From an uncultured Clostridia bacterium (lineage in GTDB: Bacteria; Bacillota_A; Clostridia; TANB77; CAG-508): a DNA stretch of 29,856 nt. The position numbers and the translations under genes are program-made. This document shows, in pieces, positions 16,009 through 23,881 of the stretch (its first letter is position 1; every line of letters begins with the position of its first letter). The DNA lies in contig CALXJS010000016.1 of the NCBI GenBank assembly GCA_944388685.1, forward strand, positions 1 to 29,856, given 5' to 3'. Under the pieces are notes generated by a model that was given only the letters and a program-made list of their open reading frames with translations, did no database searches and was not told where the DNA came from.

Positions 16009-17331
16009 ATGTCAAAACCAATTGTTGCAATCATCGGAAAACCGAATGTAGGAAAATCAACTTTTTTTAACTATTTAGTGGGAAGTAGAGTGTCTATTGT
16101 ACAAGATACACCTGGTGTTACAAGAGATAGAATATATGCAGATACCAATTGGAGAGGAAGAAATTTTACACTAATTGATACTGCTGGAATAGAACCAGAT
16201 TCAGAAGATATTATACTATCGCAAATGAGAGAGCAAGCCAATCTAGCAATTTCTATGGCAGATGTTATTATTTTCTTAACAGATATTAGACAAGGGATTA
16301 CAGCTGCTGATCAAGAAATTGCCGTTATGTTAAAAAAATCTGGTAAGCCGATTGTTTTAGTATGTAATAAAGCAGATAATTTTCAAAAAGATAAAGAGGA
16401 AATTTATGAATTTTATAATTTGGGCCTAGGAGAACCTTATCCAATTTCTGCTAGTAATGCGATTGGAATAGGTGATGTATTAGATAAAATATATGAAAGC
16501 TTTCCAGAAAAAACACAGGATGAAGATGAGGAAGATATTATAAAAGTAGCTGTTATTGGAAAACCAAATGTGGGAAAATCATCATTGATTAATAAAATTT
16601 TAGGAGAAAATAGAACCATTGTTAGTGATATAGCTGGAACAACAAGAGATGCTATAGATTCTAGATTTGAAAATGAAAAAGGAAAATATATTTTAATTGA
16701 TACAGCAGGAATTAGAAGAAAAAGTAAGGTAAAAGAATCTATAGAAAAATTTAGTATCATGAGAACATTATTAGCAATCGAAAGAGCAGATGTGTGTTTA
16801 ATGATGATAGATGCCATAGAAGGTGTTACAGACCAAGATGCCAAAATTGCGGGAGAAGCCCATGAAGCTGGAAAAGGAATTATTATTGTTGTTAATAAAT
16901 GGGATGCCTATGAAAAGGAAACAGGAACACTAGAGAAATATAAAAAAGAAATTTATAATAAATTATCTTATTTATCTTATGCACCTATTCTATTTATATC
17001 AGCAAAAACAGGACAAAGAGTTGATAAATTATTTGATATGATTAATCATGTTAATGAACAAAATAGCATGAGAGTTACAACATCTGTATTAAACCAAGTT
17101 ATTAATGAAGCAATTGCCATTGTACAACCACCAACAGACAAAGGGAAAAGACTAAAAATATTATATGGAACACAAGCTTCTACAAAACCACCGACATTTG
17201 TGATTTTTGTAAATGATAAAGAATTATTTCATTTTTCTTATGAAAGATATTTGGTAAATCAAATCCGAAAAGAATTTGGATTAGAAGGGACACCTGTTAG
17301 AATTATGGTAAGAGAAAAAATAGAAAAATAA
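16009..17331 (+). CDS. der: Ribosome-associated double GTPase Der (EngA)
   Basis: Der is an essential GTPase with two G domains in tandem that helps mature the 50S subunit. The 440 residues show G domain 1 (GKPNVGKST at 11-19, DTPGVTRDR, DTAGIE, NKAD), an acidic linker (QDEDEEDIIK), G domain 2 (GKPNVGKSS near 184-192, DIAGTTRDAID, DTAGIRRKSKVK, NKWD, SAKTGQ), and the C-terminal KH-like domain (KRLKILYGTQASTKPPTFVIFVND, FGLEGTPVRIMVR). Length and motifs are normal. AAAGGG precedes the ATG. It heads a cluster with plsY and gpsA, an arrangement seen in other Firmicutes; a 138-bp gap follows before plsY. Confidence 0.97.
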   Translation: MSKPIVAIIGKPNVGKSTFFNYLVGSRVSIVQDTPGVTRDRIYADTNWRGRNFTLIDTAGIEPDSEDIILSQMREQANLAISMADVIIFLTDIRQGITAADQEIAVMLKKSGKPIVLVCNKADNFQKDKEEIYEFYNLGLGEPYPISASNAIGIGDVLDKIYESFPEKTQDEDEEDIIKVAVIGKPNVGKSSLINKILGENRTIVSDIAGTTRDAIDSRFENEKGKYILIDTAGIRRKSKVKESIEKFSIMRTLLAIERADVCLMMIDAIEGVTDQDAKIAGEAHEAGKGIIIVVNKWDAYEKETGTLEKYKKEIYNKLSYLSYAPILFISAKTGQRVDKLFDMINHVNEQNSMRVTTSVLNQVINEAIAIVQPPTDKGKRLKILYGTQASTKPPTFVIFVNDKELFHFSYERYLVNQIRKEFGLEGTPVRIMVREKIEK

Positions 17332-17469
17332 TTACAAATTTAGCTATATCAAATTTGATTTAAAATGGGATTACATACAAATGTCTATGTCTTGTTTATA
17401 AACGAGATTTTCCAAATAGATTTGTGTAAGAAATAAATAAAAAGATGAATAAAATAGAGGAGGTAAAAT

Positions 17470-18099
17470 ATGGTATTTAATGTAATAACAGCAGTAATAG
17501 CTTATCTAATAGGAAGTGTTAATTTTTCTGTTATATTAAGTAAGAAAATGGCTGGGTTTGACGTAAGAGAAAAAGGAAGTGGAAATGCAGGAACGACCAA
17601 TATGCTTCGTTCTGTTGGAAAAAAAGCAGCAGCATTGACATTGATTTGTGATGTTCTAAAAGGCGTTATAGCAATCTTAATTGCCATGTTTATTGGTTGG
17701 GCATTTAAAGTGGAAAATCAATCTTTACTTGTACAAATTGCAGGAATTGCAGTTGTAATAGGACATACGTTCCCAATATTCTTTGGGTTTAAAGGTGGCA
17801 AAGGGGTAGCGACTTCTTTAGGAATTTTAATTATGAGTAACTGGCAAATTGGATTAATTTGTTTAGTATTTGGAGTGGTATTAATAGCATTAACCAGAAT
17901 GGTATCTTTAGGTTCTTGTGCAGCAGCCGTTCTATTTCCAGTTCTAACACTATTTATAACGGAAAATTATATTGTTACACAAGGTAGTGGATATCTTGTA
18001 TATAGTATTATTTTAGCAGTGATAGTTTTATTTAATCATAGAAGTAATATTAAGAGAATCTTAACAGGAAAAGAAAATAAAATTAGTTTTAAAAAATAA
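17470..18099 (+). CDS. plsY: Glycerol-3-phosphate acyltransferase PlsY
   Basis: PlsY is the membrane enzyme that moves the acyl group from acyl-phosphate to sn-glycerol-3-phosphate, making lysophosphatidate, the first step of phospholipid synthesis. The 209-residue protein has about five to seven hydrophobic segments and the three family motifs: YLIGSVNFSVILSKK with REKGSGNAGTTNMLR, GHTFPIFFGFKGGKGVAT, and a C-terminal NHRSNIKRILTGKENK. GGAGG lies about 7 nt before the ATG. Position 9 of the first motif has Asn instead of the more usual Pro (IGSVNFS against IGSIPFG), which is tolerable. gpsA, which makes its substrate, lies two genes downstream, so the two are probably coregulated. Confidence 0.95.
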   Translation: MVFNVITAVIAYLIGSVNFSVILSKKMAGFDVREKGSGNAGTTNMLRSVGKKAAALTLICDVLKGVIAILIAMFIGWAFKVENQSLLVQIAGIAVVIGHTFPIFFGFKGGKGVATSLGILIMSNWQIGLICLVFGVVLIALTRMVSLGSCAAAVLFPVLTLFITENYIVTQGSGYLVYSIILAVIVLFNHRSNIKRILTGKENKISFKK

Positions 18100-18179
18100 G
18101 AAAAACATTTTTCCAGAATGGATAAGATGAAAAATGAAAATCCTTACATGATAAAAGAAAATAAAAAAGGAGAAAACAA

Positions 18180-18773
18180 ATGAAAAAATTAGTAACCATT
18201 ATTTTTATATGTATGTTAATAATCATAAGTGGTGTTTCAATAGTGAGAGCCAATAGTACATATTTAATTGAATTAGAAGTAACCAAAAATAAGGAACAAG
18301 ATACTTTTGAAATATATATGTTATTGCCAGAAAACTATATTACTTATGCAATGGATAAGGCAGGAATGACTATAGAATATGCTGGAGCAGAAACTTTGAA
18401 ACAAAATGAGATACCATTAATCGATATTGATAAAAGTAAAGTACAAGATGAAGTCTATAATGAAGATGGCATAGAATATGTTCAAATATTAATAGAGCCA
18501 AATGCAGAAGATAAATATACATTTGAAATCATAGCAGATTATCCAGAAATAGATATGAAACTTAGAATAAAAAATGACAAAAAAGATTATATTATGCATA
18601 TAAATAATTTTAAAATAGAAGATAATACATGTCAAATAGAATATGATTATGCTAATGATGAAATAAAACAACCAACTAAAATCGTGATTAATTTTGGAAC
18701 CCTATTTTTAATCATCATATTAGTAATGATTATCATTATTGCTATCATATCTAAAATAAAAACAAAAGAATAA
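18180..18773 (+). CDS. Unknown exported protein with C-terminal membrane anchor
   Basis: AAAGGAG stands 6 nt before the ATG. The 197-residue product has a signal peptide (residues 1-24, MKKLVTIIFICMLIIISG..RA), an acidic extracytoplasmic domain of about 145 residues rich in beta-like stretches (FEIYMLLPENYITYAM, EYVQILIEPN, KYTFEIIADYPEI), one hydrophobic helix at about 171-192 (FLIIILVMIIIIAIISK), and a short basic tail. It is therefore probably a type I membrane protein with the domain outside. I do not recognise the family. It sits between plsY and gpsA in the same direction with gaps of 80 and 34 bp, so it may be part of that operon and act at the envelope. Confidence 0.7.
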   Translation: MKKLVTIIFICMLIIISGVSIVRANSTYLIELEVTKNKEQDTFEIYMLLPENYITYAMDKAGMTIEYAGAETLKQNEIPLIDIDKSKVQDEVYNEDGIEYVQILIEPNAEDKYTFEIIADYPEIDMKLRIKNDKKDYIMHINNFKIEDNTCQIEYDYANDEIKQPTKIVINFGTLFLIIILVMIIIIAIISKIKTKE

Positions 18774-18807
18774 ATAAATACATAAAAAAGGAAGGAATGA
18801 GTCAAAA

Positions 18808-19791
18808 GTGAAAAATATTGCAATCATAGGAAGTGGAAGTTGGGGAGTAGCATTATCAACGCATCTTGCAAGATGTGGAAATTATGTAAAAATATGGTCT
18901 TTTTCAGAGGAAGAAAAAGAATTAATCAATAAAGAAAGAAAATGCAAATTTTTACCAAATGTAAAATTACCAGAAAATATAGAATGTTTTACAAATTTTG
19001 AAGAAGTAATAAAAGATACAGAATTTATTTTACATGTGACACCTTCAAAATTTACAAGAGATGTATTTAAACAATATAAGCAATATGTGGGAGAAAAGCC
19101 AGTAATTATATGTTCAAAGGGATTTGAGAAAGATTCTCTAAAAACATTAGATGAAGTTTTAGAAGAAGAATTACCAGGTGTAAGATTAGGTGTCTTATCA
19201 GGTCCTAGCCATGCAGAGGAAGTGTCAATAGCAATTCCTACAGTATTAGTAATAGCTTCAAAAGATGAAAACATATTAAATTTAATACAAGATACTTTTA
19301 TGTGTCCAGAAATGAGAATATATACATCTAATGATGTAAAAGGTGTTGAATTAGGTGGTGCATTAAAAAATATTATTGCTTTTTGTGCAGGTGTTGCTAG
19401 TGGAATTGGATTAGGAGACAATACATTTGCTGCATTGATTACAAGAGGATTAGGAGAATTAACAAGGTTAGGTGTCACGCTGGGAGGAGAAAAAGATACC
19501 TTTTATGGACTAAGTGGACTTGGTGATTTGATTGTTACATGTCTAAGTGAACATAGTAGAAATCGAAAAGCTGGAAAATTGATTGGACAAGGTAAAACAC
19601 TAGAAGAAGCTAAAAAAGAAGTGGGAATGGTAATTGAAAGTATAGACAATATAGAAGTAGCATATGCACTAGGAAAAAAATATGATGTCTATATGCCAAT
19701 TGTAGAAACAGTATATCAGGTAATTTATGGAAAACTTGATCCAAAAGTTGCAGTACATAATTTAATGACAAGAGAGAAAAAAAGTGAATAA
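18808..19791 (+). CDS. gpsA: NAD(P)-dependent glycerol-3-phosphate dehydrogenase
   Basis: GpsA reduces dihydroxyacetone phosphate to sn-glycerol-3-phosphate, the backbone used by PlsY. The 327-residue protein begins with the Rossmann motif IAIIGSGSWGVALSTHLA and shows VTPSKFTRDVF, SKGFE, LSGPSHAEEV, VKGVELGGALKNIIAFCAG (catalytic Lys region), and GLSGLGDLIVTCLSEHSRNRKAG. I use the GTG at 18808, 12 nt from AAGGAAGG and matching the family start. A four-codon frame (ATG at 18797, MSQK) ends with TGA overlapping this GTG by two bases, which could couple translation or be chance. In Bacillus spoIVA is found a little downstream of gpsA; here a zinc-ribbon protein follows instead. Confidence 0.96.
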   Translation: MKNIAIIGSGSWGVALSTHLARCGNYVKIWSFSEEEKELINKERKCKFLPNVKLPENIECFTNFEEVIKDTEFILHVTPSKFTRDVFKQYKQYVGEKPVIICSKGFEKDSLKTLDEVLEEELPGVRLGVLSGPSHAEEVSIAIPTVLVIASKDENILNLIQDTFMCPEMRIYTSNDVKGVELGGALKNIIAFCAGVASGIGLGDNTFAALITRGLGELTRLGVTLGGEKDTFYGLSGLGDLIVTCLSEHSRNRKAGKLIGQGKTLEEAKKEVGMVIESIDNIEVAYALGKKYDVYMPIVETVYQVIYGKLDPKVAVHNLMTREKKSE

Positions 19792-19848
19792 TATAGTAAC
19801 ATAAGGAAATAATAAATTGTAATAGAGAATGTGAAAGGAATGTTGTAA

Positions 19849-20418
19849 ATGGATTTTTTTGATAAATTAGGAAAAAAAGCAACAGAAGCATATAAAGTTA
19901 CAGCAGACAAAACAGGAAAAATTGCAAAAGAAACAAAATTAAAATTTAAAATAGGAGAATTAAGATCTAAAATAGAAGAAATATATGAAGATATAGGAAA
20001 AAAAGTATATGAAAAACATGTTAGAAAAGAAGAAATTTCAGTAGAAGAAGATTTGGCTGAGCAATGTCAAAAAATTGATAATATGAGTGCTGAAATTGAA
20101 AAATTATTAAAAGAATGTTTAGATTTAAAAGATAAAAAACAATGTCAAAAATGTTATAAAGAAATTGATAAAAATATGAAATTTTGTCCTGAATGTGGTG
20201 CAAAACAGGAAGAAGTTAAAGAAGAGGCAAAGGAAGTAGAAATTGTAGAAAAACCTACAGAATCAGAAGAAACGCCTACTTCAGAAGAAGCAAAACAGGA
20301 AAATTCTGTTGAAGAATCTAGTGATACACAAACAAATTTAGAAAAAACAACAGCAATTGAAATTAATCCTGATGCGCAAAATATAACAGAAGAAGAATTG
20401 AAAAATATAGGAGAATAA
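19849..20418 (+). CDS. Zinc-ribbon protein with helical N-terminus, unknown role
   Basis: The 189-residue protein starts at an ATG after GAAAGGA. Residues 1-95 are helical and Lys/Glu-rich (FDKLGKKATEAYKVTADKTGKIAKETK, then heptad-like segments), fitting a coiled coil. Residues 99-116 form a zinc ribbon with paired cysteines CQKC (99, 102) and CPEC (113, 116). The tail from about 120 is acidic and low in complexity (Glu, Thr, Ser), probably disordered. Similar short zinc-ribbon proteins are common in Clostridia with no known role. It follows gpsA by 57 bp and may be cotranscribed. There is no signal peptide, so it is cytoplasmic. Confidence 0.75.
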   Translation: MDFFDKLGKKATEAYKVTADKTGKIAKETKLKFKIGELRSKIEEIYEDIGKKVYEKHVRKEEISVEEDLAEQCQKIDNMSAEIEKLLKECLDLKDKKQCQKCYKEIDKNMKFCPECGAKQEEVKEEAKEVEIVEKPTESEETPTSEEAKQENSVEESSDTQTNLEKTTAIEINPDAQNITEEELKNIGE

Positions 20419-20507
20419 GAACAATAGTGGGCTTTTTTAAACATTTTATCTTTTTTTTAAGGCCCGCGTAATTGTTCGTGTACCAAATTTTACGTAAGTA
20501 AAATTGT
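20419..20507 (+). promoter_or_regulatory. Two inverted repeats between the zinc-ribbon gene and dtd
   Basis: GAACAATAGTGGGC (20419-20432) pairs imperfectly with GCCCGCGTAATTGTTC (20462-20477) around a 29-base T-rich loop. A second small stem, AATTTTAC/GTAAAATT (about 20487-20506), follows. The T runs are in the loop, not after the stem, so this is not a standard terminator; it may be a leader of dtd. Confidence 0.35.
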
Positions 20508-20546
20508 TTATCTGAACTTTAATAAATGTAATAATAGGTGGTAAAA

Positions 20547-20985
20547 ATGAAAATAGTTGTACAAAGAGTAAAAGAAGCAGAAGTAAAAGTAGATGACAAA
20601 TGTGTTGGCAAAATTCGGTAAGGGATTTTTGGTTTTATTAGGTGTAACACATACAGATACAAAAGAAAATGCAGATTATCTTGTAAAAAAATTATGTAAA
20701 TTGAGAATTTTTACAGATGAAAATGATAAAATGAACTTAGCTTTAAAAGATGTAGGAGGAGAATTATTAATTGTTTCGCAATTTACATTATATGCAAATT
20801 GTTCTGAAGGAAATAGACCTTCTTTTTTAGAAGCTGCTAAACCAGACAAGGCAGAAGAGTTATATGAATATTTTTGTGATGAATGTTCCAAAAATGATAT
20901 TAAAGTAGAAAAAGGAATTTTTGGTGCACACATGAAGGTAAGTTTATTAAATGATGGACCAGTGACAATTATTATAGAAAATTGA
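20547..20985 (+). pseudogene. dtd: D-aminoacyl-tRNA deacylase, interrupted by a +1 frameshift
   Basis: Dtd removes D-amino acids wrongly attached to tRNA. The true start is the ATG at 20547 after AGGTGG: the first 23 codons (MKIVVQRVKEAEVKV...VGKI) match the family N-terminus, but codon 24 is CGG (20616-20618) and codon 25 is TAA. Skipping one base, the C at 20616, gives GGT AAG GGA and restores VGKI-GKGFLVLLGV, then LRIFTDENDKMNLALKDVGGELL, SQFTLYANCSEGNRPSF and NDGPVTIII. The joined protein would have 145 residues, the normal length, so everything except the one base is intact. It may be a recent pseudogene, a sequence error, or a gene decoded by +1 frameshifting at CGG. The ATG at 20593 is internal and would lack the first strand. 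Confidence 0.85.
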
Positions 20986-21004
20986 TAACATCAATTCATA
21001 TCAG

Positions 21005-21077
21005 AGGTAAATGCTAATTATTTTATTTGGATAAAAATGTTAAACATGTAATTCCATAAAATAATTAGCATTTACCT
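21005..21077. repeat. Perfect 22-bp inverted repeat between convergent genes
   Basis: Arms at 21005-21026 (AGGTAAATGCTAATTATTTT..) and 21056-21077 are perfect complements with a 29-base loop. There is no T tract on either side, so it could be an unusual bidirectional terminator for dtd and the minus-strand gene or a small palindromic element. Confidence 0.7.
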
Positions 21078-21115
21078 TTGTTAAAAATTGGTTTAATTAA
21101 TTTGTAATAAATCAA

Positions 21116-21397
21116 TTAATAAGGAAATCTTTCATATAGGTATTTTATAATCTCATTACCATTTTTTTCACTAATATTTATATAAATATTTTTATCGAGA
21201 CAAATCCACATATAAATGGAATAATCATCAATATTATCTAAAAAAACCCCCACAATCTCAGCCAATTCAATAGGGTTAGCATAATGCTTTTTCCAGTACA
21301 AATCATCATATATTTCAAGATTAGTATTGTAAAATTTACTTAAAAATGTATTTAATTCTCCTTTTTTATCACTATATAAACGAACAGTTACATACAT
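21116..21397 (-). CDS. Small unknown protein
   Basis: I start at the ATG at 21397 (MYVTVRLYSDKKGEL), with GGAG 6 nt upstream; the ATG at 21409 contains that ribosome site in its own codons and has none before it. The 93-residue product is soluble-looking, alternating beta and helix segments (YVTVRLYSD, NTFLSKFYN, IYMWICLDKNIYINIS, IIKYLYERFPY), with the look of a small alpha/beta domain. I do not recognise a named family. It converges with dtd across the 22-bp inverted repeat and is divergent from the anchored protein gene at 21516. Confidence 0.65.
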   Translation of the reverse strand: MYVTVRLYSDKKGELNTFLSKFYNTNLEIYDDLYWKKHYANPIELAEIVGVFLDNIDDYSIYMWICLDKNIYINISEKNGNEIIKYLYERFPY

Positions 21398-21515
21398 AAT
21401 ATTCTCCATAATAAACTTTTATATTATTTAGTATGAAAAAATGTTTAATTTTTATACATGGAATAAAGTGGTCAAAAAATGTGAATAATAAGAAAAATAG
21501 TATGGAGGGATTTTT

Positions 21516-22427
21516 TTGAAAAAATTTAAGATTATTTCATATATCATTTTATTAATTGTATTAGTTGTATTAGCACTAACAGTATATACAAGTGCAAGTC
21601 AAAATAATGAAGAAGATGAAAAGGAAAAGGTAGTTTCAGAAATACGATATCTAGATACAAAATTAGTGGATTTATTTAACAATATGAATAATATTGAAAC
21701 CAGAAATTATAAAATATATACGACAAAAATAGAAGAATCTAGGTCAGCAGAAACAACAGGAGGTGGAAACAGTTCATCAGGAGGAGGAGAGAACAGTGAT
21801 AATTCTGATTCTAGCAGTTCTTCTTCATCCTCAACAGAACAATCCAATACCAATACAAGTAATACAGGAGAAAATTATGAAATGACAGAATCAGGAATTT
21901 TAACAAGTGATAGAAATATTGATTGGACATCTTGCAAAAATGAAGTAGAATTGATTTATACATCTATTTCAATTATAACACTAGATTTGTATAAACTAAA
22001 TGTGACACAAGAAGATATTTTAAATTTTAATAAAGAATTAGATAATTTAACAGTTAGTTTGCAAGAAGAAAATAAACAAACAACATTAGACAATTTGGTC
22101 AAAATTTATGAATATATACCTAAATTTGCACAAAATGTTGTTGATGATACATTATATAAAACTGTATTAGAAACAAAATTAAATGTATTTAGAGGATATA
22201 GCAAATTAGATAGTCAAAATTGGGAAGAAATAAATACCAATCTTGTAGATGCTATCAATGCATATGCAACATTGTTAACCAATGCAGAAATGAATCCCAA
22301 CAAACAAGTAAGTATAAACAAAGGATATGTCATGTTAAATGAACTAAAAAATGCAGTAAATATACAAAATGATTCTGTATTTTTAATAAAATATAAAAAC
22401 TTACTAGAAGAAATTAATAATTTATGA
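21516..22427 (+). CDS. Unknown membrane-anchored extracytoplasmic protein
   Basis: The start is a TTG at 21516, with GGAGG (21504-21508) 7 nt upstream; no in-frame ATG is closer. The 303-residue protein has an N-terminal membrane segment at about residues 5-27 (IISYIILLIVLVVLALTVYTSA). A short helical segment follows, then a Ser/Gly/Asn low-complexity linker at about 80-120 with a run of eight serines. The C-terminal domain is helical (about 130-303; LDLYKLNVTQEDILNFNKELDNL, YIPKFAQNVVDD). There is no lipobox cysteine. It is probably anchored by its uncleaved N-terminus with the domain outside. I do not recognise the family. It precedes the RNase P RNA gene by only about 13 bp. Confidence 0.7.
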   Translation: MKKFKIISYIILLIVLVVLALTVYTSASQNNEEDEKEKVVSEIRYLDTKLVDLFNNMNNIETRNYKIYTTKIEESRSAETTGGGNSSSGGGENSDNSDSSSSSSSSTEQSNTNTSNTGENYEMTESGILTSDRNIDWTSCKNEVELIYTSISIITLDLYKLNVTQEDILNFNKELDNLTVSLQEENKQTTLDNLVKIYEYIPKFAQNVVDDTLYKTVLETKLNVFRGYSKLDSQNWEEINTNLVDAINAYATLLTNAEMNPNKQVSINKGYVMLNELKNAVNIQNDSVFLIKYKNLLEEINNL

Positions 22428-22433
22428 TATAAT
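22425..22433 (+). promoter_or_regulatory. Extended -10 promoter for rnpB
   Basis: TGATATAAT at 22425-22433 is an extended -10 that overlaps the end of the preceding coding region; no good -35 box is seen. It places the transcript start near 22440, exactly where the P1 helix of RNase P RNA begins. Confidence 0.6.
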
Positions 22434-22440
22434 AACAAAT

Positions 22441-22790
22441 AGAGTAAATTGAATAGTCGCTGGTAAATCTCCGAAAGGAATTACGAGAGGAAAGTCCGGG
22501 CTCCATAAGAGCAATGATGCTAGATAACGTCTAGTGGGGGCGACCCTAAGGAAAGTGCAACAGAAAATAACCGCCAATTTTTTGGTAAGGGTGAAAAGGT
22601 GAGGTAAGAGCTCACCAGCAATATGGTGACATATTGTGTTTGTGTAAACCCCATCAGGAGCAACACCTTAAAGAGAAGATTAAGCCAGCTCTGGCGCCTT
22701 CTCGACTTGCGTGGCTTGAGGTATATAGTGATATATATCCTAGATAAATGACTATTTTAAACGACAGAACCCGGCTTACAGATTTACTCT
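22441..22790 (+). ncRNA. rnpB: RNase P RNA
   Basis: This is the catalytic RNA of RNase P, which trims tRNA 5' leaders. Conserved blocks are visible in order: GAGGAAAGTCCGGGCTCC near 22488, GGAAAGTGCAACAGAAA near 22550, ACCGCC, GGTAAGGGTGAAAAGGTG, GTAAACCCC near 22645, and GACAGAACCCGGCTTACA near 22763. The ends pair as helix P1 (AGAGTAAAT 22441-22449 with ATTTACTCT 22782-22790). About 350 nt is a normal size, and the layout looks like the ancestral type A. An extended -10 promoter lies just upstream, inside the end of the preceding gene. Confidence 0.95.
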
Positions 22791-22837
22791 TCTTTATTTA
22801 AAAAGGTTTTGTGAATAAAAAAGAAGATTAGACAGAG

Positions 22838-22856
22838 AAATTGTTTTACAATTTTT
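22838..22856 (+). terminator. Weak terminator after rnpB
   Basis: AAATTG/CAATTT (22838-22843 and 22849-22854) followed by T could stop rnpB transcripts. A longer imperfect stem using CTTCTT near 22788 and AAGAAG near 22821 lies just before it. Both are weak, and the site overlaps the stop of the minus-strand pseudouridine synthase gene. Confidence 0.35.
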
Positions 22857-23764
22857 CACACAACAAATTTTTCATATCATTTGGTAAAGGACAAGTAAAA
22901 CATTGTTCTTTTTTTGTTATCGGATGCACAAAAGATACTTTATAACTATGCAATGCTTGCCTAGAAATCAAGGAAGAAGGCTTACCATATAAGGTATCTC
23001 CAAGTAAAGGATGCCCAATACTGCTAAAATGTACACGAATTTGATGAGTTCTACCTGTTTCTAAAATACAGTTTACCAAAGAAAAGGGTGGGATATCATT
23101 TTGAGGATTACCTTGAAACTCTTGCAAAACCTGATAAAGCGTTATAGATTTTTGACCGTTTTCATCTATACATCTTTCAATAATACTTCCAGATTTTCTA
23201 CCAATTGGTAAATCAATTCTTCCATTTTTCTTATCTAAAATGCCTTCAACAAAACAAAGATATTCTTTTTTAAAAAGGTTTTCATTCATTTGTCTACTAA
23301 AAGACTCTTGTATATATTCACATTTGGCGAAAATAACCAATCCGAGAAGTGTTAAAATCCAAACGATTAACTGGTCGTATTTTCTTTTGTAATCCAATAG
23401 AATCAAAATAGAATTTTACACCATTTGATAAAGAATCGGCATAATGTAAAATAGAAGGGTGAATAGCAACACCTGCAGGTTTATTCACAATTAATAACCA
23501 TTCATCTTCATAAATAATTTTTAAATCCATTTTAGTAGAGACTACATTTGTATTATCTTCAGAATAATCAAAATTTATGGTTAAATTATCATTTATTTCA
23601 AAGGAATTTCTGGTATCATAAACACAACCATTAAGTAAAATACAATTCTTTTCAATTAATTTTGCTAATAAGCGATTGGAGATGTGTAATTCATTTCTTA
23701 AAACAGAATGTATATTTTCATATGTATTTTTATCATGTGTGGTAATACAATAATTAATTTCCAT
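22846..23764 (-). pseudogene. RluD-family pseudouridine synthase, interrupted by a +1 frameshift
   Basis: RluA/RluD-type enzymes convert uridines of 23S rRNA or tRNA to pseudouridine. Reading from 23764, the N-terminal S4-like part (LLAKLIEKNCILLNG) and IIYEDEWLLIVNKPAGVAIHP lead to the active site RPVNRLDFNTS with the catalytic Asp. Codon 141 is then CGG (23344-23342), after which the frame gives nonsense. Skipping the C at 23344 gives GGA and restores GLVIFAKCEYIQESFSRQM, then EYLCFVEGIL, CILETGRTHQIRVHFSSIGHPLLGDTLYG and the end at 22846. The joined product of 305 residues has normal length. His of the usual HRLD motif is Asn here. A promoter is seen at 23806-23834. It may be a pseudogene, a sequence error or a frameshifted gene, as for dtd. 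Confidence 0.85.
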
Positions 23765-23805
23765 AACTGCCTCTTTTCATACTAAGAATAATTTATTTTA
23801 CCAAA

Positions 23806-23834
23806 AGTATATAATAGATACATTTTTAAATCAA
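23806..23834 (-). promoter_or_regulatory. Promoter for the RluD-family gene
   Basis: On the minus strand TTGATT (23829-23834) and TATACT (23806-23811) are 17 bp apart. It is intact, which suggests the frameshifted gene is still transcribed. Confidence 0.6.
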
Positions 23835-23881
23835 TACTTTCTAAAATAAGAGAATATGTTTATAGAAATTATAACAAACAA

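Noticed and set aside
20593..20985. Starting dtd at the internal ATG at 20593 to obtain an intact 130-residue frame.
   Set aside because: The family N-terminus (MKIVVQRVKEAEVKV) is encoded upstream in another frame with a good ribosome site, and the internal ATG has none.
23318..23764. Two separate pseudouridine synthase genes at 22846-23406 and 23318-23764.
   Set aside because: They are the two halves of one protein; the first 21 residues of the downstream frame are out-of-frame sequence of the N-terminal half, and there is no start signal.
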